DNA from: Anarhynchus alexandrinus
Lineage: Eukaryota > Chordata > Aves > Charadriiformes > Charadriidae
Assembly: GCA_008711295.1 (NCBI GenBank)
Contig: VUYV01000100.1
Location: 803,106 to 867,105, forward strand
Reading direction: 5' to 3'
DNA: 64,000 nt
The notes below the pieces were generated by a model. That model did not search any database. It had not been told where the DNA came from and was given only the letters and a program-made list of their open reading frames with translations. Shown here piece by piece: positions 11,901 through 26,100 of the stretch. Position numbers and translations under genes: made by a program. How positions within the stretch are numbered: the first letter of the stretch is position 1; each line of letters begins with the position of its first letter.

Positions 11901-14900
11901 GACATAGCTATTCTGCCAGCCCTGAGAAGCTATGGCAATTACCAACAGAGACACAGGGCAGACCACTTACAAAAAGTTCTTGGCATATCTGTACCAGTCG
12001 TTTATTCTGTCAGGCTGCAACTGAACTGAGTTTTTGAAGGTATATTTTGAGTTTAGGCATCTTTACGGCATTTACATTTGCTGCTTAAGTTCTTGTCCAG
12101 AGCTAAATCCTTTCAGGGTATTACCTTCCTGTTACTTCACCAGGTACTTGTGCGAGGTGTTATTTCAAACACAAGCTAGTTTTGCTGCAGCAACTTCTGT
12201 CTAATAAGATAGCATATATCCTACCAGATGGATTTTTGTTGATCTTGGGAAAAACACAAATTTGCTGGTAATTGCTCAAACTGACACTGCTTTTTCTGTA
12301 TCTATTGGCATGTAGCAGGTTCATGGATCTGTTCCATTGTTGTAGCTGTGTCTAGAGTAAACAGAAGCTAATGCACTCTGGATATATAGTGCACAGCTAC
12401 ATGAGAAAAACAAAAGGTTAATTTATATTGAACTTGGGGACTATGCCATGAGTATTAATTTGGCATACTGTCTCACAGAGCAAGAAAGAATTGTTTTTCT
12501 TCTAAGATTAATAGCAAAAATCCAAGATCATTCCTGTACAGAAGCCAAATGGATGCTACACAAGTTGTAGATCCTTTATCAAAACCATAAAACTTTTCCT
12601 TTTCAGTCATGGTAGGAAAACTTCTTAGAGCTTGACCTCCCTTCGCATCACTTCTTTTCTTTGGTTTGTGGTCAGCCTCTAGAATTCAGTGTCACAGGAA
12701 TTCAGCAAATCTAATACAGCAGGGGAATTTTTAAATGCTGCATTACATGGGCTGACAGGGGCAATCATCTTCCTCAGCAGCTTCGTATACCAGTAACATA
12801 CTCCACTGAGACCAGCAATAGTATAGCCTCAATGTGTTCTAAAGCAGAAATAAGTCATCCCGGAAAGCCATTTTGAGAATAAAACATAGTTTTGGTAATT
12901 CTAAAAAAAAAAAAATATTAACATACGATCAATTTTGGGTTTGTGTAGGTTGGCATTGTTAATCACTGGATAGCAGGAATGAGCTGTTAAGAAATACAGC
13001 AGATACCTAAGTTGCTTGCATAAGGACTAGATTTCCACTGTGTTTAAAACTAAGTTCTGAAAATTTTGATGCCTGGGTACACCTTTTTTTTCAAGTTGGC
13101 AGCACCCAGCAGACCTCTTTCCCTGATCTTGCCTAGCACCTCTGGAGAGCAGCCTTATGGAGAACTGTCTGCCCTCAGCTCTGTGGGCTGTTACCTCCTG
13201 TCAGGACTGGGTGGGCAGAGGGCTCCAACCTCCCCTGCACCTTCTGGCTGTTCTTGCAGTGTGCTGCTGTGCTATAGCCATCCAGAGGGAATTTTTGGTT
13301 TATGTGGTATATCGCATAGTGAGGTCCTCTCCACGAGCGGGGATTTTAAGTACTGCACCAAAGTTGGTCACATTACTACTAAGTTCACAATTTTATAACA
13401 TTTTATACAAGTATTTTATCATAAAACTTTGTAAAATGTGTTTTTCCTCCCTTCTGAATGAGTCAGATATTACTCTCCTTATTTAAAAATGAAGAAGAGA
13501 TTTTGACATAGTAAATCAGTGTCAGAGAAGATGGAAGCCCTGAGTCCCGGAATCTAATTTTCTGCTTGAAACCCTCTCTCAGACTGGTTTGCATTAGAAG
13601 AGCTAAAGACTTTTCTCTGTTTTGACAGGGCACCCTCACTTAACCTGCAGTACGAGTGAAGTGGCAGTCAGATCACTCTTCAGTGTGAATATTAATGAGA
13701 ACATTCATAATAACCCTTCCCTTTGACAGTGGAACAGGAGCTAAAGTCCAACAGCAGGATCAAACAGGGTGGCATGGTACATGCATCAAACCATCTGGCT
13801 AATGCATAGCTCAAGGAAATGAGCCAAAACATTTCAGTCAAAACTCTTCACTGGAACAGTAATAACCCATGAGTCCCTTTTGCCTAAAAACCCTGGAGGC
13901 AGAACAAAATATCCTGTCAAAATGCATCAGTGCAGTGGAGCAAGAAAAACAAAAACCTCAGACAGTGCATATGACCATGTGAAGGTGTTTATATATTTCA
14001 CAAAGTATTTTTTTCTACTCTTCGTTTCTCTCCCTCTCCCTCCCCTGCCCTCTGTGCCTTCCACCTTCACACTCAGACTATGTCTGGCTCTAACAGCTCC
14101 TTAATTTATTCAATTCAATCTATCTTTCATTGAAAGACAGTGTTTGTTCTGAAACTTTCTTTTCTTTTTATGCTTTGCATGTTTGTTCACTGTTGTGTAA
14201 GTAACTTGGTTGCTGAACTCACTCTTATCGTTTCCCCCATCTGCTGGGAAGGAAAAAGCAGGTTTTCTAAAGATTTGTCTGCTCAGGACATCTTCCTGGA
14301 TCTTGAGGCTTAAATATAAGTCTGACTACTTTTTGACAATGTTCTCTGCTGCTGATGAAAGTGGTTCCCCAGCACTGATATTGGTCATGATATTGGTACG
14401 TCTCTGGTAGAGGAAACATGATGTTTTTGGTGTTAATAATTGAGCTTCCTCTGACAGCCTTAGTCAAATCACCATGGTCTGAACAGTCCACATAACCACT
14501 CATGGTCCTGTTCTAAGATGCAGTACCACTGGACCCATTGTTGAGGTGACAGGAGGAGATAGACAGAGGCCAGCAGCCTCCAGAGCTTCCAGTGTAGCAT
14601 TAAAGCCCCTAAAAATGCTAAATGTACAACTTTATGTATAGACCTCAGTGTTCATGAGTGCACAGCAATGTTTTCAGTTTGCCAATAGGACACATTCAGT
14701 GGCTTTTTAACACGTTAGGTGACAGAGGCCGGATGAGGATACACTGGACTTTCACCGTTGAAAATCTAATCACAAAGGATGAATTTGCAAATTCCAGTCT
14801 TTCTCCATTAATCACTACCATGTACAGACCTGCATATTGAAATGACAGAGCAGGTTAAGACAGAAGTATTTTGAAGGAATTTCACTATGAATGCTCAAGA

Positions 14901-17900
14901 TTAGAACAGCCAATGCAGGTCAAATTCAGGGTGGTGTGCATGGACAAAGCCTGCCGAGAGGAAAATCTGATTATCTAAATTGTACCTGAAATGGGAAAGG
15001 ATAAAGCCCTATTCTTAAGTTTCAGGCCCAAAGACCTGGTGCCAGTGGGAGTTTTGCAGTATTGTTATCTCTGTTAAGTTTTTGGAGCAAAGGTTGTAAA
15101 CTGGAAAAATTTCTGAAGCAGGTGTATCACTGCACGACTAATTGCCGTATGCTGCTTTAAGATGTGAGAGACATTTACCTACGACCTGCGATAACCCATC
15201 AAGGCATATCACAGTATGATCTAAAGGGAGACTGAGTACTGATCTGGAATCCATGGAGTTTCCACTTAGGTGAATTTGCAAACAGGGACAGATGATTTAA
15301 TATTTTGCTGGAATCGGTCTGTGAGAACAACTTCTTCACAAAAAGAGAAGTATCCACAAGATCTTCACAACATTAAACCAAAGTTCTACTGGTGAAAAGC
15401 TAGGAATGCATTCTACACACATTGTGAAGACTGGTTTCAATTTTTAACATTAAAAACCCCAAGTATGAGTGTTTTGTTCAAAAAAAGAAGCGGTTTCAAA
15501 GCTCATCGAAGCATTTTTATTGTTGAAATATATCAAGCAGCTTTGCAAAACAACTGAAAACCAGAGATATTTGTTTGAAGGAATTTTCTGTCTACCAAAC
15601 CTTCCTGAGCTGAAATGTAGTGGTACTGAAAAGATCCCTGATCTTTGTGTTCTGAATGAAATCTGTTTAGTATTGCATTTACAAAGGTAAGGCTTTCCTT
15701 CTTACACTCACTGAAGTTTTTATGAGAACTATTGTGTTTCTAGGACAGTTCATGTTGTTTGTAGCTAAAAACTGCAAGTTCAGAAAAAGGTGGGAGGTGG
15801 TGTGTCGTGTCCGTTCCGTCCCCCCACCCCCGATTTATGCAGCTTTTTCAAGACTTTTTACCCTTGATCGTTGTTAGGTTGTTTGTTTTTTTTTTAAACC
15901 TAAAGTACAGCTCTTCTTTATACAGTGAAAATATAAGGTTGACTATCTCATGCTTACTTTAAAATTTTCTAAGTTTACACACTAGATGAGATAGTGGTTC
16001 AGCAACCTAATGTCTAGAATCACAAACCTTGTCTTGTTTGATGTAGTTTATTAAACATGTTGCCTACTATGGCTTTGAATATCCTTGTTAAGCATCCTAT
16101 TATCCAACATCAGTTTATCACTGCTAAAAATGTTGCTACTAGGACTACTACTACCACGGCTACTACTATTTTGGAAGCACCAGCAGTGTGCAGTTGAAAT
16201 CAGAGCATTTTTTTCTTGGGAGTTCAGCACAAGCAGCCAAATTCCCCCCAAAGGCCACACAAATGGAAACTAAAAGTAGAGCACATATCATTAACACAAA
16301 GTGCTGCAACTCCCCTTCTGCTGTTTATGTAGTGAACAACTTTCTCAAATGGAATTAAAAAAACACACTTTACCTGAAGAATCTTTTGGGAAAAATCAGT
16401 ATCCCCAGCTTAGCATGCATTTTCTTTTATGTATCCTCCAGTTCCTCTCAAATGGACATTTATAATGAATTGCAGTGAAATGTTTAAAAAGGCTCCTATT
16501 ATCACTTTTACTCTATTTCACTACATAATTTTTTTTTTGGCTGTTCATGAAACTCTTATGTGTACGCTCCAAATTAATCATAATTTCATGCCTAGTCTGA
16601 AGACACTCAATATTGAACAGGCTATTGTAATCTCTGTCAAGATCAGATTTTGTACTTCTGACAGTGTTTCAGAAAAGAAAATACATGTTGTGAGAGGAAT
16701 ATAGCTAGTATTCAGTCACTAAAAATGCCAGTTTATCCCTATCATTTTCATACTTAAAAAACTTAAAAATGATTGTAAAAATAGTTTCTGTTAGCTGGTG
16801 AACATATCAAGGTAGTCGAAAAACAAGATCAAGATATAATTATCCTGTATGGACATGCATCAGCATTTTCATAAATTAAGTGCTGACATAATAAAATTCT
16901 TGTAATTCTGAAACTATTTTGGCAAATAAAGAAAAGTGCTGGAAAACATTCCATTCACAACCTTCAAAATCAAATGATGACCTTTCCATATCATATATTT
17001 CTCTATTATGCAGTATTTATGTGTGGAAATGTACCTTTTTACTGTCATATTTTATTCATTTGTATATAGAAGAATGTATTCCAAAGTGAAACTTAATAAT
17101 ATCTGCTGCAAATAATGATGGATTACCAAAGTTCAAACTGTTTGAAACTAGTATAAATGTTATAATTTATTCCTATCAACTCACAGTGCTTTTTTGAACA
17201 TAATCAAGCTGAAATAATCTCGATTCAATCAGATAACAACAAAAATGTTGGTATTTTCATGGTTTTAAAGTATTAGTGGCTGCAGAGAACAAGTTTTTCT
17301 ATGAACAGCAGAATTATTGAAATCGGAATTCAGAAGGATTTATGTTCTACATCCCTACACATCCTCTCATCACAACACTCTCAGTTTCTTCCTTGTCCCT
17401 TTCCCAGTGCTTTAAAAATCTCTTGAGTACCCTATAAGCAAAAGATAGGGATAAGCGTAAGGGAAAACACCCTGATTTTTGACTTGTGTTTATGCTGATG
17501 GACTGGCATGTATTGCAATGCATATACTGCCTGATTAGCTAAATGGCCAGACACAACACACAGCTATAAAACTAACGTATCAGCTTCTTCTGCAGCAGAA
17601 CCCCCCTCCTATCATGGTGCAAGCTGTAGCAAAATTGCTTGCAAAGGGCTATAGAAGAGAGATAGACAGAGAGGACAATTGCAAAAGTTTGTTTCCTTGC
17701 TAATTATTTTCTGACTCAAAAAAGAAACTGATATATCAATTACAAAACACAAAACTTTTATCTTACCTGCTATGATTTTAGCTATGGGGAAATAACGAAG
17801 ATAACACCGGTGCATTTCTTGGTTGCAACCAAGTGAGCTATATGAATGACTATAAATAAAAGTGTCACATTTTTGCTGTTTCAACTCTAATCACCACCTA

Positions 17901-18524
17901 TAGAGAAAATCTATGTTCTCACATTTATTAGCCACAAAGTTTCAAGACTGTTGTCTGTTTACAGTAGAATTATTTAATGTGCTATCTGTTATCCCTGACA
18001 ATCTAATGTTAGAAATAGATAATCTGCTTTTCCATAGAGTAAATCTTTCGCAACTATTGCTGTCCTTAGTAATTAACATTAACATTTTTTAAGCTACCAT
18101 CTGAAAAGTTCTTTCTTCATTTTGGAAGTGAGCCTTGACTTGATGGACTATCATAAAACCAATCACTATGTATATGTTGGATGTATCTAAACCAATTCAG
18201 AATTCATCAGTCAAGAATCAAGTGTAGATCAGGATGATCCTATCTTTTCTGTGCTTGCAGCAGACCAATAGATACTAGTGTTATGGCCAGTATAGCTGAT
18301 ATTTATTTCCTGATAAATATAAGGGATGAAATTGCCTTTAGACATCAAGAAAATCGTGATATAGATAATAACTATATATAGGGTAATCTTAGTTGCAGTT
18401 CCTTTGGGAAGGCTAGATTGATTCTTTTTGTATTTTGTTATTGGTTTGAGTCATGTCATCTGGAGTTTGTAAAACGATTAGGAACTTTTAGTTTTAAAGC
18501 TGTTGTATAAATGCTAACTACTGC

Positions 18525-18540
18525 TTTTTTTTTTTTTTTT
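18525..18540. repeat. poly-T run of 16
   Basis: A pure run of sixteen T bases with no retrogene or SINE body attached on the side where a minus-strand retrocopy would lie. Confidence 0.85.
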
Positions 18541-18941
18541 ATTTGTTTGTTGTTAATAAAAAACAGGGGTTCTCTTGGCTGAAACCTACACTAAGAAGAA
18601 GATTTAATCAGCAGTTACATTACTTGTTTGACTGGTTGATTCAGCTTTCCTATTACTCATGCAGGGAATGAAATAATGGATATGTCTCAAAATAGGGAAC
18701 AGAAAGATACCTGCAGAATCAGTGAAAGAAATAGCACACAGCCTCTTAAAGGAAGCATGGTCACCCTACCAGCTCATACTGCTATCTCAGTTTGAGATAG
18801 ACAAACTACCTGCAGTTTGACTTTCCTCAGACAAAGCTGACTTAATGTTCCTGAATATCTCTTTGAAAATATTCCCTAAGAGGGGGATCCTTATTATCTG
18901 CCAGTAGTCACATCTTTTAAACTGGTCTGGTTTTGTCTTGG

Positions 18942-18967
18942 TTTTTTTTTTTTTTTTTTTTTTTTTT
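18942..18967. repeat. poly-T run of 26
   Basis: This is the longest homopolymer in the window. A minus-strand retroposed transcript would show its body to the left of the run's T-to-A side and a target duplication. I found neither, so I treat it as a simple homopolymer. Its exact length is likely unreliable in the assembly. Confidence 0.85.
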
Positions 18968-20086
18968 CCCTGTACCTCTGCAAATGTATAGACTCAATCA
19001 ACAATGTAGCTCTACTATAGGATGAGGCATTATCATCATATATTTGAAGAAATGTCTATACATCTTTTGCAGAAAAAAAGTCTGCTTATGATCAGAGACA
19101 GATAGATGTTGTTTGAGATGCTGATGCTATCAGGCGTGGAACAGGCATGGGCACAGTGATATTGGGATGCTCAATCCACTCATCTCAGGTGTTCCCCTGC
19201 CAGCCAGAGAAAGCACTCATCTCCCTCTGCCCCTCCTGTCTGTGGAATCACAGCTGAATCATGTGGCATGGTCAGAACCATAGCTTTGATTTATTGTCTT
19301 TATTTAAACTGATGGGAAACAAAGAAAAGCTGAATGGCCAGATCTTATTTGAATGTTAGTTATAACACAGTCAGAGCTTTTCTTTGTTTAAAAGTCTAAG
19401 ATTTAAAACTGAACTGAGGCCCTGTTTTTGTTCTGGTGATAACAATGCAGAACTTCATAGAACGCTGGTTCTTCCCTGAAGCTGCTGAAGGACATGGCTC
19501 TTCCACCCGATGACTTGACTGAGTTCTGGCAGGGAGTGTTGATTGCTAATGAACTGCAAATTCAAAATGACAGCAAAATGGTTACTGATGAGAGAACACT
19601 AATAATGAAAAATAGCAACTAGTGGGGCTATGGGAACAACAATGTTGAGCGGAAATGGCAGTAGATTTACCCTATAAATCAGCATTATGATTTTTTAGAG
19701 GGCTTGGTAATAGTGTTTTTAGAAAGTTTAGGAAAAAAGACTGATAGGATGAACAGGTAGACTACTTTGACCCTAAGAATCCAGCTTTAGATGTGGCTTC
19801 TGTTTTAGAAAATAAAGAAACTTGAGGTCAATGGCCTGATGGCCCTTGATAGGTACAATACATACCATGCCTCTTTCAGTGGAAACCAATTCCTTTTCCA
19901 TAGAAAAACTTGGTGCATATCCCTTTGACTACATTTTTGCCTAAAACTATTCAAAATATATAAAATAACAAGAATCTTGCTTGCAAAAAATTGCCCTCTC
20001 ATCTCTCTCCAGAGCAGTTATTTACAATTACCTTTCAAAGCCTATGACCCAGGGCAATGTTTTCTTGTAGCTTCAAACCTGTGTTA

Positions 20087-20091
20087 TGGTT
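20087..20091. repeat. target-site duplication, left copy (ACCTG)
   Basis: The five bases ACCTG lie directly before the LTR and recur directly after it at 20726-20730. A perfect 5-bp duplication is the usual footprint of an ERVL-like (class III) or some class I integrations. Confidence 0.88.
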
Positions 20092-20108
20092 TGAGAAACC
20101 CATAACAA

Positions 20109-20114
20109 TTTATT
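20109..20114 (-). promoter_or_regulatory. candidate LTR polyadenylation signal (AATAAA)
   Basis: AATAAA lies on the LTR sense strand, only about 17 bases before the LTR end. That would leave almost no U5, which is unusual, so it may be coincidental. Confidence 0.3.
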
Positions 20115-20477
20115 GTCATTCAGACAATCATTCTATCACCTGATGACCCCTTTCCATTTGGGAAAGGGAATTGGGGAAAAGACCAAGGAAACCTGGGAGT
20201 TGAAATATAAACAGATCAAATAGAGTAACAGTAGATAATTAATGTTAATAGCACTAAAGAACCAATATTGATCCCGATACTAATACAGAATATGCAAAGA
20301 TTATGCTTAGCCAATTCTATCAGTAGGAATCTGTGCACTCCCAGCAGTGGACAGTAAATGTCGGACACTGTGAGTGCTACGGCTTTGGGAGGAAGGGCTC
20401 AGTGGTCCGGCACAGGGCAAGAAGTTCTCAGGATGGCAGCCATCAGGGAGAGAGCCAAATTCACAGCAAACTTCCTA

Positions 20478-20484
20478 ATTTATA
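20478..20484 (-). promoter_or_regulatory. candidate LTR TATA box (TATAAAT)
   Basis: TATAAAT lies on the LTR sense strand about 240 bases from the LTR start, a plausible U3 position. It corresponds roughly to the better TATAAAAG box in the second LTR. Confidence 0.45.
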
Positions 20485-20725
20485 TTGAATGTGATGTTCA
20501 TGGTATGAAATAATCCTGTTGGCCAGCTTGGGTCAAGTGCCTGCTTCTCACTCCTCCTCATCCCTGCAGCTGGTGAGCTCGAAACCACTGAGACCTTGAA
20601 AACCACACACCATAGCTGACTACAAAGTAAATATTTTCACAAATTCAGACAGTAGAGTCTTCTAAAAGTTCAGTCTTCCCAAGTGTCAGAAGAGAAATTA
20701 GTCCTATGTCGCTCAAACCAGGACA

Positions 20726-20730
20726 ACCTG
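20726..20730. repeat. target-site duplication, right copy (ACCTG)
   Basis: Exact match to 20087-20091; together they bracket the solo LTR. Confidence 0.88.
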
Positions 20731-21319
20731 AAATAAAATATTTTGATCTACAATTTCTATATTGGTATTACACATTGGTATTACACAAAAAAAACCCTGT
20801 ATCTCTATGGTGCTTCTTTGAAATAAATCACTTTGTTATTGTCCACAATCGACTGGCCTTATTATTCTACATTGGTCTGGAAATATGAGTGGATTTGTCT
20901 GGCCTGTCAGTGTCAATGTAAGATATTTGGCTGTATGGAAGTTGAGGAACAGGTGGAGAAAGAAAAGGAAACCTAAGTGAAGAGTTTACTTTGGTCTAGT
21001 AGTTTTTACTTTCTTTAATTCTTTTTTTCTTTTTCATTTTTTTTAACTTCTGTCTCCATTTTTTCTTAAGCCACATAATACAAAGTAGAATAAGAAACAG
21101 GGGTTTTTTTTGTTATTTTTCCCCCTAAAAGTACAGGTTCTACAGTACAGGAAGTTTTGTGAATTTTTATCAGTTTTCTTGGGTTTATCATACCAGAAAG
21201 AAAAAATGGTGACAGTTTCAATATGTCTAAATGTTTTGAACAAAGATTTTGGTTTTTTAATTTGAAATTTCCTTATGTTTATTTTCACTCTTTTAATCCT
21301 GGAATCCAAGTCTTCTGGG

Positions 21320-21367
21320 TTTTTTTGTTGTTGTTTTGGTTTGGTTTGGTTTGGTTTGTTTTTTTTT
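21320..21367. repeat. T-rich low-complexity tract with (TTTGG)n
   Basis: Five TTTGG-type units (about 21334-21357) are embedded between T-runs and GTT repeats. This is a short pentanucleotide microsatellite. Confidence 0.85.
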
Positions 21368-23100
21368 AGGATAAACAAAATGTTTGACTGGATATATAAT
21401 GAAAACTTTTTGACTTTTTGTTTCACCAAAATTTTCTGTAACATTATTTAAGTTTAGCTATTTTTTTCATTTTTGTTTTCTTAACCACTTTTAAATTAGA
21501 ATAATTTATTAATCACATAGCTTTTGTGAAAGGGGGTTAAGTGGCTTGGCTGGAACTGGTTTTTCTGCTATTTTAAGAGTTTGCACAGTGTACTGGCTTT
21601 ATCACCCTTTTCATGCAGTATATGGATTCATAGCTTGAATCAAAACAAATTATGAAATGAGGGCATGAAAATCGTGACAAACCTGGGTCCTTTGTGCATG
21701 ATGCCTGGGCGATAACGTAACAGCCTTCCTGCAGTGCAAGTGTTTTATATTTTAGATAAAATATGTGTTGCTTATTTTTCCTGTGGTATATGGTTTTAAT
21801 ATTACCACCTCATCAATAGTCCCAACAGGCGGGGGCACAAAACCAACCCGTCATGCAGTCATTTTGGCTGGTCAGGCACTAGATAACATAATTTTTTAAA
21901 AGTAATTCCAAACCACAAAACCAATGGATCATCCCACTGTCAAATCTTCCTGATTGAGAATCTCCTTTCTATTCTTGATAACAATCTTATTATCTACCAG
22001 AAGAGAGTCACCTACTCTGACCTTCATCAAAGGTCACATCCATGGCTTTTAGCTTGCCTTCAAAACACAGTTTTGAAGAAAAAAGTAAGGAAAAGAAGAA
22101 AAAAGTAAGCTTCTTCCCAGGTTGCCAACATTGCTCTGACAATCTAAGGCATCAGAAAATTGCTGAGAGGTTGAAATATGTATAACAAAGTAGTATGAGA
22201 AAGGTGATTTTTTAGGAGAATACTATGTATAATTGGTTAAAAAACTATTTCCTGATTAGCAGGTTGCTCTACAAACTCTGTTGTTCTGTAGCTAACTATT
22301 GCCCTAGCTGCTTGCTAGTCTCCGGCTTTCAAGTTCCAAACACAAATTGTCGGAAAAACACACAACATGCCGCTAAGCACTTACCAGCTATCAAAGCAGG
22401 CCTGGTAGCTCCTCCAAAGAGCTTTACTCCAATTCCAGCCTGCCAGCTGTACCGTGGATTGCATACGCTGCTTGCACAATCCCTGAGGAATCTCATTACT
22501 GAAGCTGAGCTGGAATGTTTTACTCTAAACAAGCATGGCAAACTGCACTGTCTTTATAAATAAAATTATCATAGTCAGAAAGCTGTCCTATTACTTCAGA
22601 AGTATATGTTGAAAAGCTGATTAAATTCCTTCTGTCTTTTCCATTGGAGCTCTCAAAGGAAGAGTGTCTCCGCTCCCATAGAGCCCGGCCAGCTCAGCAG
22701 CCACATTTAATTCCACAATGCTTTTTCTTTGATGTGGAGTGACAAGCAATGGGTTTTGGCTGCCATACCAGATGAGGAGGACTGTGTCGTGCTTGTCAGT
22801 GAGGTGGGGAAGTTTGCATGCAAAGGCTGTCTGGACATTTCAGTAGCCTGAACAGTGCCATGGGGACAAGTGCTTCTCATTGCTTTTGGTTAAGCTCCTA
22901 TCAGTTGTGATTGAAGCCTAGTTAGAACGGTGAATTATAAAAACATTAAAATTAAGAATGGTAAAATTGAGTTCTTCCTCTCTCCCCTGCGGGACAAAAG
23001 CAGACCAGGAATATTCTGCTATATGAATGTGATTTCTGACAGAAAAAAGAAGTTCCAGAAATATAAAAAATCATATCTTCTGCCCATGAACTTTAAAGGG

Positions 23101-23128
23101 TTTTTTGTTTGTTTGTTTGTTGTTTTTT
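23101..23128. repeat. (TTTG)n microsatellite
   Basis: Four to five TTTG units flanked by T-runs; ordinary slippage repeat. Confidence 0.8.
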
Positions 23129-26100
23129 GCTGTTTCTTCAAGAAGTTCTGTAATAGGATGATAGTGCGGTGCCACAAAGGCGTGAAGACAAGAGGCCTCC
23201 TGAACCCCTGTAGCATTTGCTTCAGTGGTTGTAAGTGGACAAAAAAGCAAGTGGAACCACAGTAGCATTCGTATATCTGGTCAGGGGGATGAATAATCCT
23301 TAGCGAAAACCAGGAGATATTTGCTGGAGTGAATATAGAAAAGAAAGAGAAGAGTCTCAGTGGATGAATTAAAAAAAGGTTTCTGTCAGAGGCAGCTGTC
23401 ACAATTTTAAATTGAAATTTTGGGTCAAAGGAGTATTCCTTTAAAATTACAAATCTCCAGTCACAAATCTGCACTCTCCTCAGAGGGGGCAAATCATGTT
23501 ACACTCTACCTCACAGGCAGGCAGGAGACGGATTTAAAGTTACGCTTAGCCAATTCTTGTTCATTTATTGCCCTGCGACATTTAGTAAACATTCCAAGTA
23601 AAGAACTGTACAAGTGTAATTGTATTAACTGGCTCCAGGCTGATCTGAAGTTATTCCCTTTGAGCTAGAGAACTGGATTCCCTGAACAGATTTTGCTTCT
23701 CTGGATGAGTTTCAAAGCAGTTTCATTATCAAACATCTGTCAGGGTCACTTTGAGTATGATGTGAGTACTAGAATTAAATAAACATTGGAAAATCAGAGA
23801 CAGATGTGCAAACACGTCTTTTTCTGTTTTTTAGTGGAAAACAAAGTTTTCTATTTTTCTTAAATGGCAAGGTCTTATCACTTTGGTCTATTTCTTTTCA
23901 TCCTGTCAGGGCTGGGATTTTTATAGAACTTTTTGTTTGGTTTTCTTTTTTTTTTCTTTTTATTTTCAGGACTGATTTTGCTACCCTTTGACAGGCAGAT
24001 GGAATGAAACACTGCCTGCCAGATGTTTATGGAATAGCTTGAATCAATGGAAGACCCATTTTCATGAGCCCAGCTGTGACATATATGTGTAGTGTAAGGG
24101 GAAACTCAGGCTTTTCCTTTACCTTGTTTCCTAAGGCAGTTTCATAAGTCCATTAGACTTGAGTAGCAGAATTTGTTGAGATATCAACGCATACAGGAAA
24201 GCTGGAATGACCTGAGACATACAGGGTCACTTATCGCCAATGGTGCTGAAAGGCAAGAGCAGGAAGGAGGTGGTGATCTACTGTGTCACGTTAGAGAGAA
24301 GTGCGTCGCCAGCTCTCCCTTGACCTTGGACTGAGGCTTTCAAACAGTACCAAGAGCGGCTTTGATCTCCACTAAGCCTTGAAGAATCTTTTAAGACCCA
24401 TGGACAATTTGTCTGAGTTGGTATCTCCAGGCACAACACAGATGACTAATAGAAGTCAGAAGTCCAGACTCCTTCTAAGAGAACACTTTTATATTAAACC
24501 ATATCTTTGCCAACATACAAGCACTGCAGAGATGGTAGGAGACAGCTGTAAGGTTATTTCTGAACCTTTCTTCTCTAGAATTTCAGATGAAGGCATGCAG
24601 TCTCCTGCACCACACGTAGATATTCCCTGAGAGTGCAATTGTATGAAATTTTATTTTGCCTCTATTTGCCTTTTTCTATCCTATTATTCTAAGGATTTTT
24701 CCCACATGTATTCACAAGATTATATAGTATATATGCATACAGTCATTGTTTTAAAGTGAATATGGTTCAGTTTCAGGCAATTTTGGCAAACTCCTAAGAT
24801 TTGATATAAGTCCTGTATCTCCACTTCTATCATAAACTCAACAAAAGATATCACTTTAATGTCCCGACTAGGCATTCTGTTTCCTATAGGAGGAAAAATA
24901 CACCCTTGGTATTTTCATCCACACTACTTTCTTAGAAATAAAAGGAAATTTGAATGTTTTTCATATTCCTTTGAAAATACAAACCAGCTTTTGCTAACTG
25001 GCTATATTAATTTTGTATATCTCTACCTACTGCAAGCAGCAATACATCAGGGAAGCAGTTGCAATGGAGAAAGTTCTTGAAGCCACAGTGCAGAAATTTC
25101 CAATTGGTAGTACTGGTACTTCGCAATGGAAGATAATATTAAGATGACGTCTCTGCTGCTGTGTCAGTCTTTATACATCGGCTAATAAGGCTGCTGTGAT
25201 AAGGTACAGCCACAGAAACCATGGCTGTGGCTGGGGAAGGATTTGTTCAGTGCAAATGGCATGCAGTTACTCTCAGCAACATCAGCCAAAGATAGGATTA
25301 GAAATGCAGCTAGAAGTTGTGACCTGACTGCACTGTCAATGGTAATGTTATAGAGAGACGTGGAAGCAGGCTTTAATCAGATGCTCTGTAGCTTAGTGAA
25401 TATAGGGTTTAGCAAACCTCATGCTGAATTTCATTTTGCTATGGCTATATGGTAACTGGTACCACTTAGTATGGGTGCCTATAATGTGCTTAAGTCTGAC
25501 GTGTAGGCGTATTGAACATGCTGTCTCAGATATTCCAGGACCACACTGATATGGAAAAGTACATAGTGTATTCTCTCTGGCTGTAATTCTGCAAAGTACC
25601 TTGGGCAGGTGGCAGAATTTCATTCTTGATTAGATTACCTTTTTTTCCTGTGATAACTGTGGGTGGTTTTGCTATTATTTTAAACTTTTATAACAAAATC
25701 TCTTCCATGCAACTCTGAACTTGAGCAGTTAACTATTAGGATATATGCAAATCTCATTGGTTGTTATGGGGCCTAAGTCTCTGCACAAAATTAACCATAT
25801 TCTGAAGCAGTTTGCCCTTTTTGTATCTTTCCCTCTTTCTTTCTAATTCTGACAGCATTTTCCAGAAATTCCATTAATGAAAGCCTATAACTCACTAATT
25901 ACCAAATTATGTCACTGAAACTGTAGTTGAAAATCTGTACAAGTTAATAAAACCTCTCTAATGGTATAAGTTGTATCAATTTATAAGCATAATTAAAAGT
26001 ACAACTGAGACTAACCAATTTTTCACCTTTTGAACATTTTCCAAGTCCCTTCTGACTTCTTTTAATGTGGCAAATAATGTACAAAATAAAATGACAGACA

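Larger units (their letters stand above)
8969..20086. other. AT-rich unique sequence, no gene recognised
   Basis: About 11 kb with no defensible exon, RNA gene or mobile-element end. Open frames are short (at most 110 codons) and without motifs. A mildly GC-richer patch at about 13080-13350 contains overlapping plus-strand frames of 110 and 109 codons, but no recognised domain or splice context. Poly-T and poly-A runs occur near 11010, 12900 and 18525-18967. Confidence 0.6.
20092..20725 (-). mobile_element. Solo LTR of an avian endogenous retrovirus, minus strand
   Basis: Read on the minus strand, the element starts TGTCCTGGTTTGAG and ends AAACCATAACA, giving the TGT...ACA termini expected of an LTR. 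It is about 634 bases long and flanked by the perfect 5-base duplication ACCTG. There is no gag, pol or env sequence next to it and unique DNA resumes at once on both sides, so this is a solo LTR left by recombination between the two LTRs of a provirus. The first 14 bases are identical to those of the LTR at 39806-40534, which places both in one broad family. Assignment to the ERVL group rests on the 5-bp duplication and on my memory of avian LTRs, not on a database match. Confidence 0.88.

Noticed and set aside
18942..18967. Poly-T of 26 as the tail of a minus-strand processed pseudogene
   Set aside because: No gene-like body lies beside it and no flanking target duplication was found.
21043..21444. 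133-codon Lys/Asn/Gln-rich minus-strand frame
   Set aside because: It is a translation of a T-rich low-complexity tract including the (TTTGG)n repeat.
22225..22563. 112-codon plus-strand frame ending at an AATAAA, possible small gene
   Set aside because: The translation has no recognisable motif or signal peptide, and a frame of this length is expected by chance in 64 kb.
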